From: Marinimicrococcus flavescens | GTDB taxonomy: Bacteria; Pseudomonadota; Alphaproteobacteria; Geminicoccales; Geminicoccaceae | NCBI GenBank assembly: GCA_029211145.1 | Contig: JARGEQ010000016.1 | Span: 162,101 to 226,100 of the forward strand | DNA length: 64,000 bases | Reading direction: 5' to 3' | Shown: piece after piece, positions 16,724-26,940 of the stretch | How the letters are laid out: each line of letters opens with the position of its first letter | Position numbering within the stretch: the first letter of the stretch is position 1 | Translations under genes and position numbers: made by a program | Notes under the pieces: generated by a model | Seen by the model: only the letters and a program-made list of their open reading frames with translations | The model's database searches: none | Told to the model about the DNA's origin: nothing

Positions 16724-18298
16724 TCAAGACCGCCCCGGCCGCAGCAGCGGCGCCAGCTCGCGCCAGCTCGCCGCCCCGGTGAGCTGGGCGGCGGCGAGAT
16801 AGACGAGCACACCTACGCCCACCAGGGCGGCCAGCAGCGGGCCGGGTCCAGCGCCGTCCAGGGCGCCCGCCGCCGCCCACAAGGCGAGCCCCATGAGCCC
16901 GCTCGCCACCAGCAGACGCGGCAGGCGCCGGCGCAGCCGGGCATCCGGCAAGAGGTGTCCCGCCCGCCACAGCCGCCAGCCCAGCCAGAGCGCGTAGAGC
17001 CACGCCGCGAGCGAGGTCGCGAGCGCGATCCCGGCGTGGCCCAGCCTGCCCATCAGCAGCCACGCCAGCGCCGCGTTGAAGGCCACGCAGGCGAGGGCGA
17101 GGAGGAGCGGGGTGCGCGTGTCCTCGCGGGCGAAGAACGAGGGCGCCAGCACGCGGGCCAGCGCCTGGGCCGGCAGGCCGATGGCGAAGGCGGCCAGGGC
17201 GACCGCGGTGGCGCCCGAGGCCTCCGGCCCGAAGGCGCCGCGCTCGAACAGCACCTGGATTAGCGGGAGGGCCACGGCGGCCAGCCCCACCGCCGCCGGC
17301 AGCACCAGCAGCAGGGCCGCCTCGATCGCCCGGTTCTGCGCCTGCCCGGCGAGCCCGGCGTCGCCCTCGCGGACCGCCCGGCTCAGCAGCGGCAGCAGCA
17401 CCGTGCCCAGCGCCACCCCCACCAGGCCAAGCGGCAGCTGCACCAGCCGGTCGGCATAGAACAGCCAGGAGACCGCCCCGGGGGCGAGGTGCGAGGCGAG
17501 CCAGCTGTCGACCAGGAGGTTGATCTGCAGCGCTCCGGTGCCGAGCAGCGCCGGCCCGCCGAGCCGGGCGAGACGCCGCACCGGTGGGCTCGCTCTGGGC
17601 CGGACCGCGCGCAGGCGGTAGCCGGCGGCATGAACGGCGGCGAGCATCGCCAGGAACTGCAGCAGCCCGGCCAGCGCCACGCTCCAGGCGAGGACGGCGG
17701 CGCTCGCCAGGTCGAGATGCCAGGCCAGGCCCAGCCCGGCGATCATGCAGAGATTGAGGAGGATCGGCATCGCCGCCGCGGCCATGAACCGGCCCAGGGC
17801 GCCCAGCAGGGCGCCCAGCAGGGCGGCGAGCACGGCCCACAGAAGATAGGGCAGCATGATCCGCAGGAGCCCGACCGCAGCGGCGAAGCGCGCCTCCTCC
17901 GGCGCGAAGCCGGTCGCCAGCAGGCGTACCAGCGCCGGCGCCAGCAGCTCGGCCGCGACGAGGAAGGCCAGAAGCGCGGCAGCCGCCGCCGCCAGCGCCT
18001 GCTCGGCAAAGCGCCGGGCACGGGGCGGGCCGCCCGCCTCCAGCTCGCGCAGGAAGAGTGGCACGAAGGCGGCCCCGAAAGCCCCCTCGCCCGCCAGGCG
18101 GCGCACCAGATTGACCAGCTTGAAGCCCACGAAGAAAGCATCGGCCAGCCAGCCGGCCCCCAGCGACGCGGCGATCAGCGCGTCGCGGGCATAGCCGAGC
18201 AGCCGGGAGAGCATGGTGAGCCCGCCCACGCCGACGGCGCCGCGCGCCGCGGCCACACCGTGCCGCCGTCCGGCCGGCGTGAGGCTGGTGGGATCCAT
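16724..18298 (-). CDS. murJ: Lipid II flippase MurJ
   Basis: MurJ moves lipid II across the inner membrane for peptidoglycan synthesis. The 524-residue protein is almost entirely membrane helices (about 14) of the MviN/MOP family. Recognisable segments are the N-terminal [35 protein letters not shown] and [20 protein letters not shown], with the essential Arg residues in the first two. ATG 18298 is eight bases after the glnD stop. The glnD-murJ-trpS order is frequent in alphaproteobacteria. Confidence 0.96.
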   Translation of the reverse strand: MDPTSLTPAGRRHGVAAARGAVGVGGLTMLSRLLGYARDALIAASLGAGWLADAFFVGFKLVNLVRRLAGEGAFGAAFVPLFLRELEAGGPPRARRFAEQALAAAAAALLAFLVAAELLAPALVRLLATGFAPEEARFAAAVGLLRIMLPYLLWAVLAALLGALLGALGRFMAAAAMPILLNLCMIAGLGLAWHLDLASAAVLAWSVALAGLLQFLAMLAAVHAAGYRLRAVRPRASPPVRRLARLGGPALLGTGALQINLLVDSWLASHLAPGAVSWLFYADRLVQLPLGLVGVALGTVLLPLLSRAVREGDAGLAGQAQNRAIEAALLLVLPAAVGLAAVALPLIQVLFERGAFGPEASGATAVALAAFAIGLPAQALARVLAPSFFAREDTRTPLLLALACVAFNAALAWLLMGRLGHAGIALATSLAAWLYALWLGWRLWRAGHLLPDARLRRRLPRLLVASGLMGLALWAAAGALDGAGPGPLLAALVGVGVLVYLAAAQLTGAASWRELAPLLRPGRS

Positions 18299-18306
18299 GC
18301 GCAGGC

Positions 18307-21027
18307 TCAGGCGCTCGCCAGCGCCGCCTCGAGCTGCCGCGTCACGCGCTGCAGCTTGCTCCGGCTGGTGATCTTCAGGCCGAACACGTCCTTGACGTAG
18401 AAGACGTCGACCACCCGCTCGCCATAGGTGCTGATGTGCGCGCTGGTGATCACGAGCCCCAGATCCTTGAGGGCGCGGGCGAGGTCGAACAGCAGGCCGG
18501 GCCGGTCGCGGCCGTTGACCTCGATGACGCTGTGGGTGCGGCTCGCCTTGTTGTCGACCAGAACCCGCGGCTCGACCTTGAAGACCTCGGTGCGGGGCGG
18601 CAGCGAGCGGCGCCCGGCCAGCGCCTTGTCGAGCTCCAGCTCGCCGCGCATCGCCCGCTCGATGTTGCGCGCGATGCGCCCGAGCTGGCCCTGGTCCTCG
18701 ACCGCGGAGCGGCCGGCAGCGTCCTGGAAGCCCAGCGCGTCGAGGGCCATCCCGTCCGCGGTGGTGAAGATCCGCGCATCGACGATGCTGGCCCCGCTGA
18801 GTGCCAGGGCGCCTGCCACCTTCATGAAGAGGCCCGGATGGTCGGCGGCATGCAGCAGCAGCTCGGTGCGTGCCCCGAAGCTGTCGATGCGGAAATCGAT
18901 GGTGAGGGGCGCGCCGCTCGCCTGCGCCTCGCGCAGCAGACGCGCGTGCCGGACCTGCTCCTCGAGCGGAAAGGCCAGCCAGTAGCGGCTGTCGTGGCGC
19001 TCGAGATAGCGCTCGATCTCCTCCTCCGGCCAGGTCGCGTCGGGTAGGGCGTCGAGCGCGTCGGCCAGCCGGCGGCGCGCCTCGGCGACTCGTGCGGCGC
19101 GCCGCCCCTGGGTATCGCCGGCGGCCATCGCGGCGGCCGCCTCGTGGTAGAGCTCGCGCAGGAGCTGGCCCTTCCAGCCGTTCCAGACATTGGGCCCGAC
19201 CGCCCGGATGTCCGCGGTGGTCAGCACCACGAGCAGCTTGAGCCGCTCCGGCGACTGCACGATATGGACGAAGTCCTGGATCGTCTTGGGGTCCTCGGCA
19301 TCGCGCTTGAAGGCGACACCGCTCATCAGCAGATGGTGCTCGACCAGCCAGGCGACGGTCTCGGTCTCGGCCTCGGGCAGGCCCAGCCGCGGGCCCAGCC
19401 TCAGCGCGATCTCCGCGCCGATGCGGCTGTGATCGCCGCCGCGGCCCTTGCCGATGTCGTGCAGGAAGGTCGCGAGATAAAGCTCGCGGCGCGAGAGCAG
19501 CTTGGGCATCAGCTCGGTGGACAGCGGCAGCTCCTGGGCGAGCCGCCCCTGCTCGACCTGCCAGAGCACGTCGATCGCCCGGATCGTGTGCTCGTCCACC
19601 GTGTAGACATGGTAGAGATTGTGCTGCATCTGCGCCACGACGCGCCCGAAATCGGGCACGAACCGGCCCAGCAGGCCCGCCTCGTTCATGCGCCCCAGGG
19701 TCAGCGCCGGCTCCTTGCCCAAAAGCATCTCGAGAAACAGCCGGTTGGCCTCCGGGTCCGCCCGCAGGCTCTGGTCGACCCGCCTCAGGCCTGCCGCCAG
19801 GGCGGTGAGCGCTGCCGGATGGATGTCGAGATCACGCTGCTGGGCAAGGCGGAACAGCTCGAGCATCGCCACCGGCCGGCGCTCGAAGAGGTCGGGCTCG
19901 CCCAGGCCTACCCGCGAGCCCTGCACCACGAAGCCGCCGATCTTGCGGCGCCCGAAGCCCAGCCGCGGCAGCGTCAGGCGCGGCCGACGCTTGTGCTGCT
20001 CCTCGAGCGCCGAGCAGACCAGCCGGGTGAGCCCGCCCACGTCCTTGGCCACCAGGTAGTAGCGCTTCATGAAGCGCTCGACGCCCAGCGAGCGAGGGCG
20101 GTCGCGAAAACCCATGCGCTTGGCGACCTCGGGCTGCACGTCGAACGTCAGCCGCTCCTCGGCCCGGCCGGTCAGGTAGTGGAGATGGCAGCGCACCGCC
20201 CACAAAAAGCGCCGCGAGCGCAGGAACACGCTCAGCGAGCGCGGCGTCAGCACGCCGTGCTGCACCAGGTCCGCCGGCTCCTCGATCGCGTAGAGGAACC
20301 TGCCGATCCAAAACAGCGTGTGGAGATCGCGCAGCCCGCCCTTGCCCTCCTTGATGTTGGGCTCGAGCAGGTAGCGGCTGTCGCCGACACGCTGGTGGCG
20401 GGCGTCGCGCTCGGCGAGCTTGGCCTCGATGAAGTCGGCCTCGCGGCCTGCCACCACCTCGCGATGGAAGGAGCGGCGCAGCTCGTCGAACAGCCGCCGG
20501 TCGCCCCAGACGAAGCGCGCCTCGAGGATCGCCGTGCGAACCGAGAGATCCTCGCCGGCGAGCTTGACGCACTCGCCGATCGAGCGGGTCGCCTGGCCGA
20601 CCTTGAGGCCGAGATCCCAGAGCTTGTAGAGCAGGAACTCGGCCATCTGCTCGACATAGGGCGAGCGCTTGTAGCTGTGCAGGAACAGCAGGTCGATGTC
20701 GGAGGCGGGGGCCAGCTCGCCGCGCCCGTAGCCACCCGTGGCGATCACCGCGAGCTGCTCGCCGGTAGTCGGGTTGGAGCGGCGGAACAGCTGCCCGTCG
20801 GCGTAATCGAGCCCGCCCTGCAGGAGCGCGTCCATCTGCCCGGCAAGGCCGCGATGCACCGTCTCGGCGTCGCCGCCGGCGAGGAACCAGGCACGCAGCG
20901 CCTCGCGCCCGCCGGCAAGCTGTCCGCGCATCGCCTCGAGCAGCGGGCCGCCGTCCTCGCCGGCCTGCGCCAGCTGGCCACGGATGACCCCGGCATCGGC
21001 CAGCGGCGGCGGTGGCGTCAGCGCCAT
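18307..21027 (-). CDS. glnD: Bifunctional uridylyltransferase/uridylyl-removing enzyme GlnD
   Basis: GlnD senses glutamine and adds or removes UMP on PII proteins, setting nitrogen control. The 906 residues contain the nucleotidyltransferase motif [19 protein letters not shown], the GlnD-specific [20 protein letters not shown], the HD phosphohydrolase motif [20 protein letters not shown] and two C-terminal ACT domains ([40 protein letters not shown]). ATG 21027 gives the normal family length; the frame extends upstream without similarity. It starts the glnD-murJ-trpS run and is divergent from the ccm operon. Confidence 0.97.
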   Translation of the reverse strand: MALTPPPPLADAGVIRGQLAQAGEDGGPLLEAMRGQLAGGREALRAWFLAGGDAETVHRGLAGQMDALLQGGLDYADGQLFRRSNPTTGEQLAVIATGGYGRGELAPASDIDLLFLHSYKRSPYVEQMAEFLLYKLWDLGLKVGQATRSIGECVKLAGEDLSVRTAILEARFVWGDRRLFDELRRSFHREVVAGREADFIEAKLAERDARHQRVGDSRYLLEPNIKEGKGGLRDLHTLFWIGRFLYAIEEPADLVQHGVLTPRSLSVFLRSRRFLWAVRCHLHYLTGRAEERLTFDVQPEVAKRMGFRDRPRSLGVERFMKRYYLVAKDVGGLTRLVCSALEEQHKRRPRLTLPRLGFGRRKIGGFVVQGSRVGLGEPDLFERRPVAMLELFRLAQQRDLDIHPAALTALAAGLRRVDQSLRADPEANRLFLEMLLGKEPALTLGRMNEAGLLGRFVPDFGRVVAQMQHNLYHVYTVDEHTIRAIDVLWQVEQGRLAQELPLSTELMPKLLSRRELYLATFLHDIGKGRGGDHSRIGAEIALRLGPRLGLPEAETETVAWLVEHHLLMSGVAFKRDAEDPKTIQDFVHIVQSPERLKLLVVLTTADIRAVGPNVWNGWKGQLLRELYHEAAAAMAAGDTQGRRAARVAEARRRLADALDALPDATWPEEEIERYLERHDSRYWLAFPLEEQVRHARLLREAQASGAPLTIDFRIDSFGARTELLLHAADHPGLFMKVAGALALSGASIVDARIFTTADGMALDALGFQDAAGRSAVEDQGQLGRIARNIERAMRGELELDKALAGRRSLPPRTEVFKVEPRVLVDNKASRTHSVIEVNGRDRPGLLFDLARALKDLGLVITSAHISTYGERVVDVFYVKDVFGLKITSRSKLQRVTRQLEAALASA

Positions 21028-21080
21028 ACCGGGCCCGCGCCGATCCACGCGCCAGCGGGTCGCACCTCGCGCGAACTTGT

Positions 21081-21109
21081 TTGACAGGCCCTCGATGTTA
21101 CCCTCATTG
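21081..21109 (+). promoter_or_regulatory. Possible promoter of the ccmDEFGHI operon
   Basis: A perfect TTGACA (21081-21086) is followed after 17 bases by TCATTG, a weak match to the -10 box, 41 bases ahead of the ccmD start. It lies in the 123-base divergent gap with glnD. The -35 box is convincing and the -10 box is not. Confidence 0.35.
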
Positions 21110-21150
21110 GCGCTAGTTGATCCCCCAGCGGACGGGAAAAGAGCGACAGC

Positions 21151-21414
21151 GTGGCGGCGTTTCTGGCGATGGGCAGCTATGGCGGCTATGTGTGGGCCGC
21201 TTTCGGCTTCACCTTCCTCGTGATGGGCACCCTCTTCTGGCAGAGCTGGCGCCTCGCACGCAAGCGCACCGCCGAAGTGGCGCTGCTGCGCGAGCAGCGG
21301 CAGCGGGCGCGTCCCGGCCCGCGCCGCAAGCTCGTGGCTAGCCGTCCGTCCGACAGCGCCGCCGAGGGCGCCATGCATCCCGGCGCCGGCGACCCGCTGG
21401 CGCCGCGCGGCTGA
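21151..21414 (+). CDS. ccmD: Heme exporter protein CcmD
   Basis: CcmD is a small inner-membrane protein that helps release holo-CcmE from the CcmABC complex. The N-terminal part GGYVWAAFGFTFLVMGTLFW is one membrane helix preceded by the family G-Y-x-x-Y/W motif, followed by basic RLARKR. At 87 residues it is longer than the usual 50-60, with a basic Arg/Pro tail. GTG 21151 has GGGAAAAGAG upstream; ATG 21169 is an alternative. It opens the operon; ccmA, ccmB and ccmC, which normally precede it, are not in this window. Confidence 0.85.
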   Translation: MAAFLAMGSYGGYVWAAFGFTFLVMGTLFWQSWRLARKRTAEVALLREQRQRARPGPRRKLVASRPSDSAAEGAMHPGAGDPLAPRG

Positions 21415-21430
21415 GCGGGGAGCGCCGGGC

Positions 21431-21883
21431 ATGGGTCTGCGCAAGCGTCAGCGAATGATCGTCGTCGTCCTCGCCCTGGCGCTGGTCGGTGCCGCGGCGG
21501 CCCTCGTGCTCACCGCCATGCAGGACAAGATCGCCTTCTTCGTCTCGCCGGCCGACATCGCCTCCGGCACGGTCGAGCGGGGCCGCGACTTCCGCCTGGG
21601 CGGGCTGGTGGTGGAGGGCAGCATCGAGCGCGCGAGCGACGGCAGCGTCGCCTTTACCCTCACCGACGGGGCGGGCGACGTCCGCGTGCTCTATGCCGGC
21701 ATCCTTCCCGACCTGTTCCGCGAGGGCCAGGGCATCGTCGCCCAGGGCCGGCTCGAGGAGGACGGCCGGTTCCGCGCCCGCGAGGTGCTGGCCAAGCACG
21801 ACGAGACCTATATGCCGCCCGAGGTCGCCGACGCCCTCAAGCGGAGCGGCCACTGGCAGGAAGGCGCGGAGAAGCTGCGATGA
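21431..21883 (+). CDS. ccmE: Cytochrome c maturation heme chaperone CcmE
   Basis: CcmE is a periplasmic heme chaperone tethered by one N-terminal helix (about 8-28). The 150 residues include the OB-fold core and the heme-binding motif LAKHDETYMPP, whose His makes the covalent heme bond and whose Tyr is the axial ligand. The stop overlaps the ccmF start (ATGA). Confidence 0.97.
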   Translation: MGLRKRQRMIVVVLALALVGAAAALVLTAMQDKIAFFVSPADIASGTVERGRDFRLGGLVVEGSIERASDGSVAFTLTDGAGDVRVLYAGILPDLFREGQGIVAQGRLEEDGRFRAREVLAKHDETYMPPEVADALKRSGHWQEGAEKLR

Positions 21884-23856
21884 TAGCCGAGCTCGGGCAT
21901 TTCACCCTGGTGCTGGCGATGGTGGTGGCCTTCCTCCAGGGCACCCTGCCGCTGTGGGGTGCCGCCCGCCGTCAGGCGCCGCTGGTCGAGCTGGCGCCGG
22001 CCGCAGCCTTGCTCCAGTTCACCCTGGTCACCCTGGCCTTCCTGGCGCTGCTCAACGCCCATCTCGCCTCCGACTTTTCGCTGGCGATCGTCTACCAGAA
22101 CTCCCACTCCACCAAGCCGCTGCTCTACAAGTTCAGCGGCGTGTGGGGGAACCACGAGGGCTCGCTGGTCTTGTGGGTGTGGATCCTGGCGCTGTTCGGC
22201 GCTGCCGTGGCGCTCTTCGGCCGCAACCTGCCGCGGCCCTTCAAGGCCCGGGTGCTGGCGGTCCAGGGGCTGATCGGGCTGGGCTTCCTGGCCTTCAGCC
22301 TCTTCACCTCCAACCCCTTCGCGCGGCTCGATCCAGCCCCCCTCGACGGGCTCGGCCTCAACCCGATCCTCCAGGACCCCGGCCTCGCCTTCCACCCGCC
22401 CATGCTCTACCTGGGCTATGTCGGCTTCTCCACCGCCTACTCCTTTGCCATGGCGGCGCTGATCGAGGGCCGGGTCGACGCCGGCTGGGCGCGCTGGGTG
22501 CGCCCCTGGACGCTGGCCGCCTGGATGGCGCTGACACTGGGGATCGCCCTGGGCTCGTGGTGGGCCTACTACACGCTGGGCTGGGGCGGCTTCTGGTTTT
22601 GGGACCCGGTCGAGAACGCCTCCTTCATGCCGTGGCTCGCCGGCACCGCCCTGCTCCACTCGGCGATCGTCGTGGAGAAGCGGGACACGCTCAAGAGCTG
22701 GACCATCCTCCTTGCGATCCTGACCTTCTCGCTGGCGCTCCTGGGCACCTTCCTCGTGCGCTCGGGCGTGCTGACCTCGGTCCACGCCTTTGCCACCGAC
22801 CCCTCGCGCGGCGTCTTCGTGCTGGCGCTGCTGGGTATCGCCGTGGGCGGCTCGCTCGCCCTCTACGCCTGGCGGGCACCCGCCCTGCAGGGCGGCGGCG
22901 CGTTCGCGCCGGTCTCGCGCGAAGGAGCCCTGCTGCTCAACAATCTCCTGCTGGCGACGGCCACCGCCACGGTGCTGCTGGGCACGCTCTACCCGCTGCT
23001 GCTGGACGGGCTTGGCGGCCCCAAGATCTCGGTGGGCCCGCCCTTCTTCAACGCCACCTTCCTGCCGCTGATGGTGCCGCTGCTGGTGGCCCTGCCGGCG
23101 GGCTCGATGATCGCCTGGAAGCGCGGCGACCTGCCCGGCGTGCTGAGCCGGCTGGGCCTCGCCGCCGCCGGCACGGTGGCGGTGCTGCTGGCGGCGGCGC
23201 TGCTGGCCGACACCCGATCGACGCTCGGCCTGATGGGCTTTGCGGCGGGAGCGTGGGTGCTGCTGGGCTCGCTCAACGAGCTGGCCGTGCGCGCCGGCTT
23301 CTTCCAGGTCCACCCGGCGCGCGCCTGGCGGCGCCTCAAGGGCCTGCCCCGGTCCGCCTTCTCCATGAGCCTCGCGCACATGGGGCTGGGCGTGCTGATC
23401 CTGGGCATCACCGCCACCGCGACCGGCCAGACCGAGCGCATCCTCGCGATGCGCCCGGGCGAGACCGTGGCCCTTGCCGGCTACGAGGTCACCCTCGCGA
23501 GCGTCGAGCAGGTCCAGGGCCCCAACTACGCGGCCCGTCGCGGCACCTTCGCGGTGCAGCGCAACGGCGCGCCCGTCACCACGGTCCACTCGGAAAAGCG
23601 CTTCTTTCCGGTCGAGAGCATGCCGGTCACCAAGCCCGGCATCCACTCGACGCTCCTGCGCGACCTCTATTTCGTGCTGGGCGATCCCAACAGCGACGGC
23701 GCCTGGGCAGTCCGCCTCTACCACAACCCGCTGGTCTTTTGGATGTGGGGCGGCGCCGGTCTGATGGGGCTTGCCGGCCTCGTCTCGCTCACCGACCGCC
23801 GCCTGCGGGTGGGCGCACCCGTTCCGGCGCGCGGCAGCCGGGCCGCCACCGCATGA
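21880..23856 (+). CDS. ccmF: Heme lyase subunit CcmF
   Basis: CcmF is the large polytopic membrane protein of the cytochrome c heme lyase. The 658 residues contain many membrane helices, the conserved HPPMLYLGYVGFS and the WWD heme-handling domain WGGFWFWDPVENASFMPWL. A large periplasmic loop follows near the C-terminus (about 530-610). ATG 21880 overlaps the ccmE stop and its stop overlaps ccmG (ATGA), so expression is coupled. Confidence 0.97.
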   Translation: MIAELGHFTLVLAMVVAFLQGTLPLWGAARRQAPLVELAPAAALLQFTLVTLAFLALLNAHLASDFSLAIVYQNSHSTKPLLYKFSGVWGNHEGSLVLWVWILALFGAAVALFGRNLPRPFKARVLAVQGLIGLGFLAFSLFTSNPFARLDPAPLDGLGLNPILQDPGLAFHPPMLYLGYVGFSTAYSFAMAALIEGRVDAGWARWVRPWTLAAWMALTLGIALGSWWAYYTLGWGGFWFWDPVENASFMPWLAGTALLHSAIVVEKRDTLKSWTILLAILTFSLALLGTFLVRSGVLTSVHAFATDPSRGVFVLALLGIAVGGSLALYAWRAPALQGGGAFAPVSREGALLLNNLLLATATATVLLGTLYPLLLDGLGGPKISVGPPFFNATFLPLMVPLLVALPAGSMIAWKRGDLPGVLSRLGLAAAGTVAVLLAAALLADTRSTLGLMGFAAGAWVLLGSLNELAVRAGFFQVHPARAWRRLKGLPRSAFSMSLAHMGLGVLILGITATATGQTERILAMRPGETVALAGYEVTLASVEQVQGPNYAARRGTFAVQRNGAPVTTVHSEKRFFPVESMPVTKPGIHSTLLRDLYFVLGDPNSDGAWAVRLYHNPLVFWMWGGAGLMGLAGLVSLTDRRLRVGAPVPARGSRAATA

Positions 23857-24410
23857 GTGCCTCCGCTGCCGACCGGGCCGGCCGCCGCCGGCTGCTCTTC
23901 GCGCTGCCGCTGCTGGCCTTTGTCGGGGTGGGCGCCTTCCTGGCGCTCGGACTCGGCCGCGATCCGAGCCAGCTCCCCTCCGCCCTGGTGGGCCGCGAGG
24001 CGCCGGACTTCGCCCTGCCGCCGCTCGAGGGCCGCGACGAGCATGGCCTGAGCCGCGCCGATCTCGGCGGCGGCCGGCCGATGCTGGTCAATTTCTGGGC
24101 GTCCTGGTGCGTGCCCTGCCGCGTCGAGCACCCGATCCTCGACAGGCTCGCCCGGGACGGGGTGACCATCCAGGGCGTGAACCACAAGGACATGCCCGAC
24201 AAGGCCCGCGCCTTCCTCGAGGAGCTGGGCGACCCCTATGATCTGGTCGGCAGCGACCGGCAAGGCCGCGTGTCCATCGACTGGGGCGTCTACGGCGTGC
24301 CCGAGACCTACCTGCTCGACGGCCAGGGCCGCATCCGCTACCGCCATGTCGGGCCGCTGCAGGAGCGCGACCTGAAAAAGCTCCTGCCGATGCTCGAGGA
24401 GGCCCGCTGA
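23853..24410 (+). CDS. ccmG: Thioredoxin-like protein CcmG/DsbE
   Basis: CcmG is a membrane-anchored periplasmic thioredoxin that keeps apocytochrome c cysteines reduced. The 185 residues have one N-terminal helix (about 12-34), VGREAPDFALPPL, the redox motif NFWASWCVPCRVEHP (CVPC) and VYGVPETYLLDGQG with the cis-Pro. ATG 23853 overlaps the ccmF stop and the stop overlaps the ccmH ATG (TGATG). Confidence 0.96.
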   Translation: MSASAADRAGRRRLLFALPLLAFVGVGAFLALGLGRDPSQLPSALVGREAPDFALPPLEGRDEHGLSRADLGGGRPMLVNFWASWCVPCRVEHPILDRLARDGVTIQGVNHKDMPDKARAFLEELGDPYDLVGSDRQGRVSIDWGVYGVPETYLLDGQGRIRYRHVGPLQERDLKKLLPMLEEAR

Positions 24411-24892
24411 TGCGCCGGCTCGCAATGCTGCTGCTGGCCCTCTTCCTCGTGGCCGGGCCTGCCTTGGGCGCCCTCTCCCCCGACGAGGAGCTCGCCGACC
24501 CGGCGCTGGAGGCCCGTGCCCGGGCGCTCAGCAAGGAGCTGCGCTGCCTCGTCTGCCAGAACCAGTCGATCGACGACAGCGACGCCGATCTCGCCCGCGA
24601 CCTCCGCCTGATCGTGCGCGAGCGGCTGCTGGCCGGCGAGGACGAGTCTCAGATCAAGGCCTATCTCACCGAGCGTTACGGCGACTTCGTGCTGCTGACG
24701 CCGCCGGTGCGGCCGGCCACCTGGGCCTTGTGGTTCGGCCCGCTGCTGCTGCTGGCCGGCGGCGGCGCGCTGTGCGTCGTCTTTCTCAGACGCCGCCGCA
24801 CCGGCCTCGTCGAGCCCGAGCCGCTCGGCCCGGACGAGCAGGCGCGCCTGCGCGCCCTGCTGGCCGAGCGCGGCAAGGAGACTTCCCCGTGA
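24410..24892 (+). CDS. ccmH: Cytochrome c-type biogenesis protein CcmH
   Basis: CcmH is a periplasmic thiol oxidoreductase of the heme lyase complex. The 160 residues have a signal-like N-terminus, the hallmark LRCLVCQNQSIDDSDADLAR with the redox CxxC, and a C-terminal membrane helix (WALWFGPLLLLAGGGALCVV). This is the short form without TPRs, and the TPR part is the separate ccmI gene that follows. Start and stop both overlap neighbours. Confidence 0.96.
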   Translation: MRRLAMLLLALFLVAGPALGALSPDEELADPALEARARALSKELRCLVCQNQSIDDSDADLARDLRLIVRERLLAGEDESQIKAYLTERYGDFVLLTPPVRPATWALWFGPLLLLAGGGALCVVFLRRRRTGLVEPEPLGPDEQARLRALLAERGKETSP

Positions 24893-26244
24893 GCGGCCTG
24901 CTTCTCGCCGCCGGCGCTCTGTCCGTCGCCGCCGCCGCGGCCCTGCTGGCGCCGGTGCTGCGCCGCCGTGCCGCCGGCAGCGCCGAGCCCTCCGAGACCG
25001 CCATCTACCGGCAGCAGCTCGACGAGCTCGAGCAGGACCTCGCGCGCGGGCTGATCGCCCCCCGCGAGGCCAAGGCGGCGCGCGTGGAGATCGAGCGCCG
25101 CCTGCTGCGCGCCGCCGGCCGCGGCGAGCAGCGCCTCGCCTCCTCCGCCGGCACGCGCGGCGTGGTGATCGCCACCGCCGTCCTGGCCCCGCTTGCAGCC
25201 GCCGCCCTCTATCTGCCGATGGGTGCGCCGGCCCTGCCCGACCGGCCCTTCGCCGCGCGCAGCGAGCAGAACAACCAGCAGCTCGCCATCCGCCAGATGG
25301 TGACGCGGCTGGAGGAGCGTCTCGCCCGCGAGCCGGGCGGGCTCGACGACTGGCTGATGCTCGGCCGCTCGCGCTCGGTGCTGGGCGACATGCAGGGCGC
25401 TACCGACGCCTACCGCCGCGCCCGCGCGCTGGCCCCCGACGATCCTCGCGCCGCCGGCGGACTCGCCGAGGCGCTGACCTTCCTCGCCGGCGGCATGGTG
25501 CCGCGCGAGGCGGCGGCGCTGTTCGAGGAGGTGGCACGGCGCGCCCCCGGCGATCCCCAGGCGGCCTTCTATCTCGGCATGGCCGACGCCCAGGCCGGCG
25601 ACAGCGAGGCCGGCAAGGAGCGCTGGCGGCGCGCCCTGGCGGCCCTGCCAGCGAGCGACCCGGCGCGGGACCGCCTCCTCAACGCCATAGGCGGTGCCGG
25701 CCGGCAGCTCGGCATCGACGTGGCCGGCGTGCTGGCGACCCCGCCCGCTTCCGCCCCGGCCGGCCCCGAGGCGCTCGCCGGCATGTCGCTTGAGCAGCAG
25801 CTTGAATTCGTCCGCAGCATGGTGGGCAGGCTCGAGGCACGGCTCGAGAACGAGCCCGACGACGCCGAGGGCTGGAGCCGGCTGGGTCAGGCGCGCTGGC
25901 TGCTGCGCCAGCCGGAGAAGGCCCGCGCCGCCTTCGACAAGGCGCTGGCGCTGGCGCCCAGGGACGTCGGCATCCTCAAGGCCTACGCCGCCTCGCTCCT
26001 GGGCCCGGTCGACCCGGCGAGCGGCCTGCCCGAGGTCGGGGACGAGGCCCGCGCCCTCTTCGACAGGGCGGCCGAGCTCCGCCCGGAGGATCCCGAGCCC
26101 TGGTGGTTTCTCGGCATCGCCGCGCGGCAGCGGGGCGAGCAGGCCCGGGCCCGCAGCGACTGGCAGCGCCTCCTCGACCTGATCGGCCCGGACCACCCCG
26201 ACTTCGCCGGAATCCGCGCCCGCATCGAGGCCCTGGGCTCCTAG
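24889..26244 (+). CDS. ccmI: Cytochrome c-type biogenesis protein CcmI
   Basis: CcmI is an apocytochrome c chaperone with two N-terminal membrane helices and periplasmic TPRs. The 451 residues show helices at about 2-20 and 90-107, the conserved cytoplasmic linker EPSETAIYRQQLDELEQDLA, and TPR units such as WLMLGRSRSVLGDMQGATDA and WSRLGQARWLLRQPEKARAA. GTG 24889 overlaps the ccmH stop (GTGA); open frame before it is a shadow of ccmH. It ends the ccm operon. Confidence 0.95.
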   Translation: MSGLLLAAGALSVAAAAALLAPVLRRRAAGSAEPSETAIYRQQLDELEQDLARGLIAPREAKAARVEIERRLLRAAGRGEQRLASSAGTRGVVIATAVLAPLAAAALYLPMGAPALPDRPFAARSEQNNQQLAIRQMVTRLEERLAREPGGLDDWLMLGRSRSVLGDMQGATDAYRRARALAPDDPRAAGGLAEALTFLAGGMVPREAAALFEEVARRAPGDPQAAFYLGMADAQAGDSEAGKERWRRALAALPASDPARDRLLNAIGGAGRQLGIDVAGVLATPPASAPAGPEALAGMSLEQQLEFVRSMVGRLEARLENEPDDAEGWSRLGQARWLLRQPEKARAAFDKALALAPRDVGILKAYAASLLGPVDPASGLPEVGDEARALFDRAAELRPEDPEPWWFLGIAARQRGEQARARSDWQRLLDLIGPDHPDFAGIRARIEALGS

Positions 26245-26362
26245 AGCCGCGATTGGCTGCGGTTGGAGCCTCTTCCCCCGCTTCGTCCCGAGGTGGCAGC
26301 CGTCCTCCGCCGCTTGCCCTTCCCCGACCTCCGGCTCGTCATCCCCGCGGATGATGGAGAAC

Positions 26363-26399
26363 GAGGGCGCCCGGGACGAGAGCGGCGCGCAGCGCCCTC
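26363..26399. repeat. Inverted repeat between ccmI and the NIPSNAP gene
   Basis: GAGGGCGC (26363-26370) and GCGCCCTC (26392-26399) form a perfect 8-base inverted repeat with a 21-base loop in the convergent gap. A smaller hairpin, TCATCC/GGATGA, lies just before it. There is no T run, so a terminator role is only possible. Confidence 0.3.
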
Positions 26400-26421
26400 C
26401 GACAGCTTCGAGGCCGCGTCT

Positions 26422-26748
26422 CTAGCGCACTGTGGAGAAGGCGGTGGGCTGCAGGAGCTGGTTGCTGACCCGGGCGACGATCGGCCCGCTGCGCTCGGTC
26501 TCGGCGCGCTTCTCGAGCCAGTCGGGGTCGCTTGCGAAGGCATTCCATTTCGCCTCGCGCTCGGCCAGCGAGTCCCACTCGAGAAGATAATAGAGCGCTT
26601 GGTTGGAGTCGCCGACAAGCACGGTCCAGAACCCGGCCTGACGGATGCCGTGCTTCTCCCACAGGCCCAGCGTGATCTTGTCGAAGCGCTCGAGCAGCGC
26701 TGGCAAGCGGCCCGGCAGACATTCGTAGACGCGCAGCTCGTGGATCAT
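26422..26748 (-). CDS. NIPSNAP family protein
   Basis: This is a 108-residue ferredoxin-like alpha+beta-barrel protein. The signature is MIHELRVYECLPGRLPALLE, then GLWEKHGIRQAGFWTVLVGD and LYYLLEWDSLAEREAKWNAF, with the characteristic WxxF region at the end. Family function is unclear; many members sit beside metabolic genes. It stands alone, convergent with ccmI, and has its own ATG at 26748. Confidence 0.9.
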   Translation of the reverse strand: MIHELRVYECLPGRLPALLERFDKITLGLWEKHGIRQAGFWTVLVGDSNQALYYLLEWDSLAEREAKWNAFASDPDWLEKRAETERSGPIVARVSNQLLQPTAFSTVR

Positions 26749-26940
26749 GTTCGTCCTCCCTGCTCTGACGGACCGTGAGGCTGCCCGCGCCGCGCCGCCC
26801 GGTCAATCCGCGCCACGCGCGCCCCTATTCGGGAGGCCCCCGCGGGATGGACGGCCGGTGGCGTGACCGGATGCCTGTTAACGGGTTGGCAATCTCGGCG
26901 TGGCAGGATGCAGAAGTCCCCCAGAGGGAGAGCGATCCAG

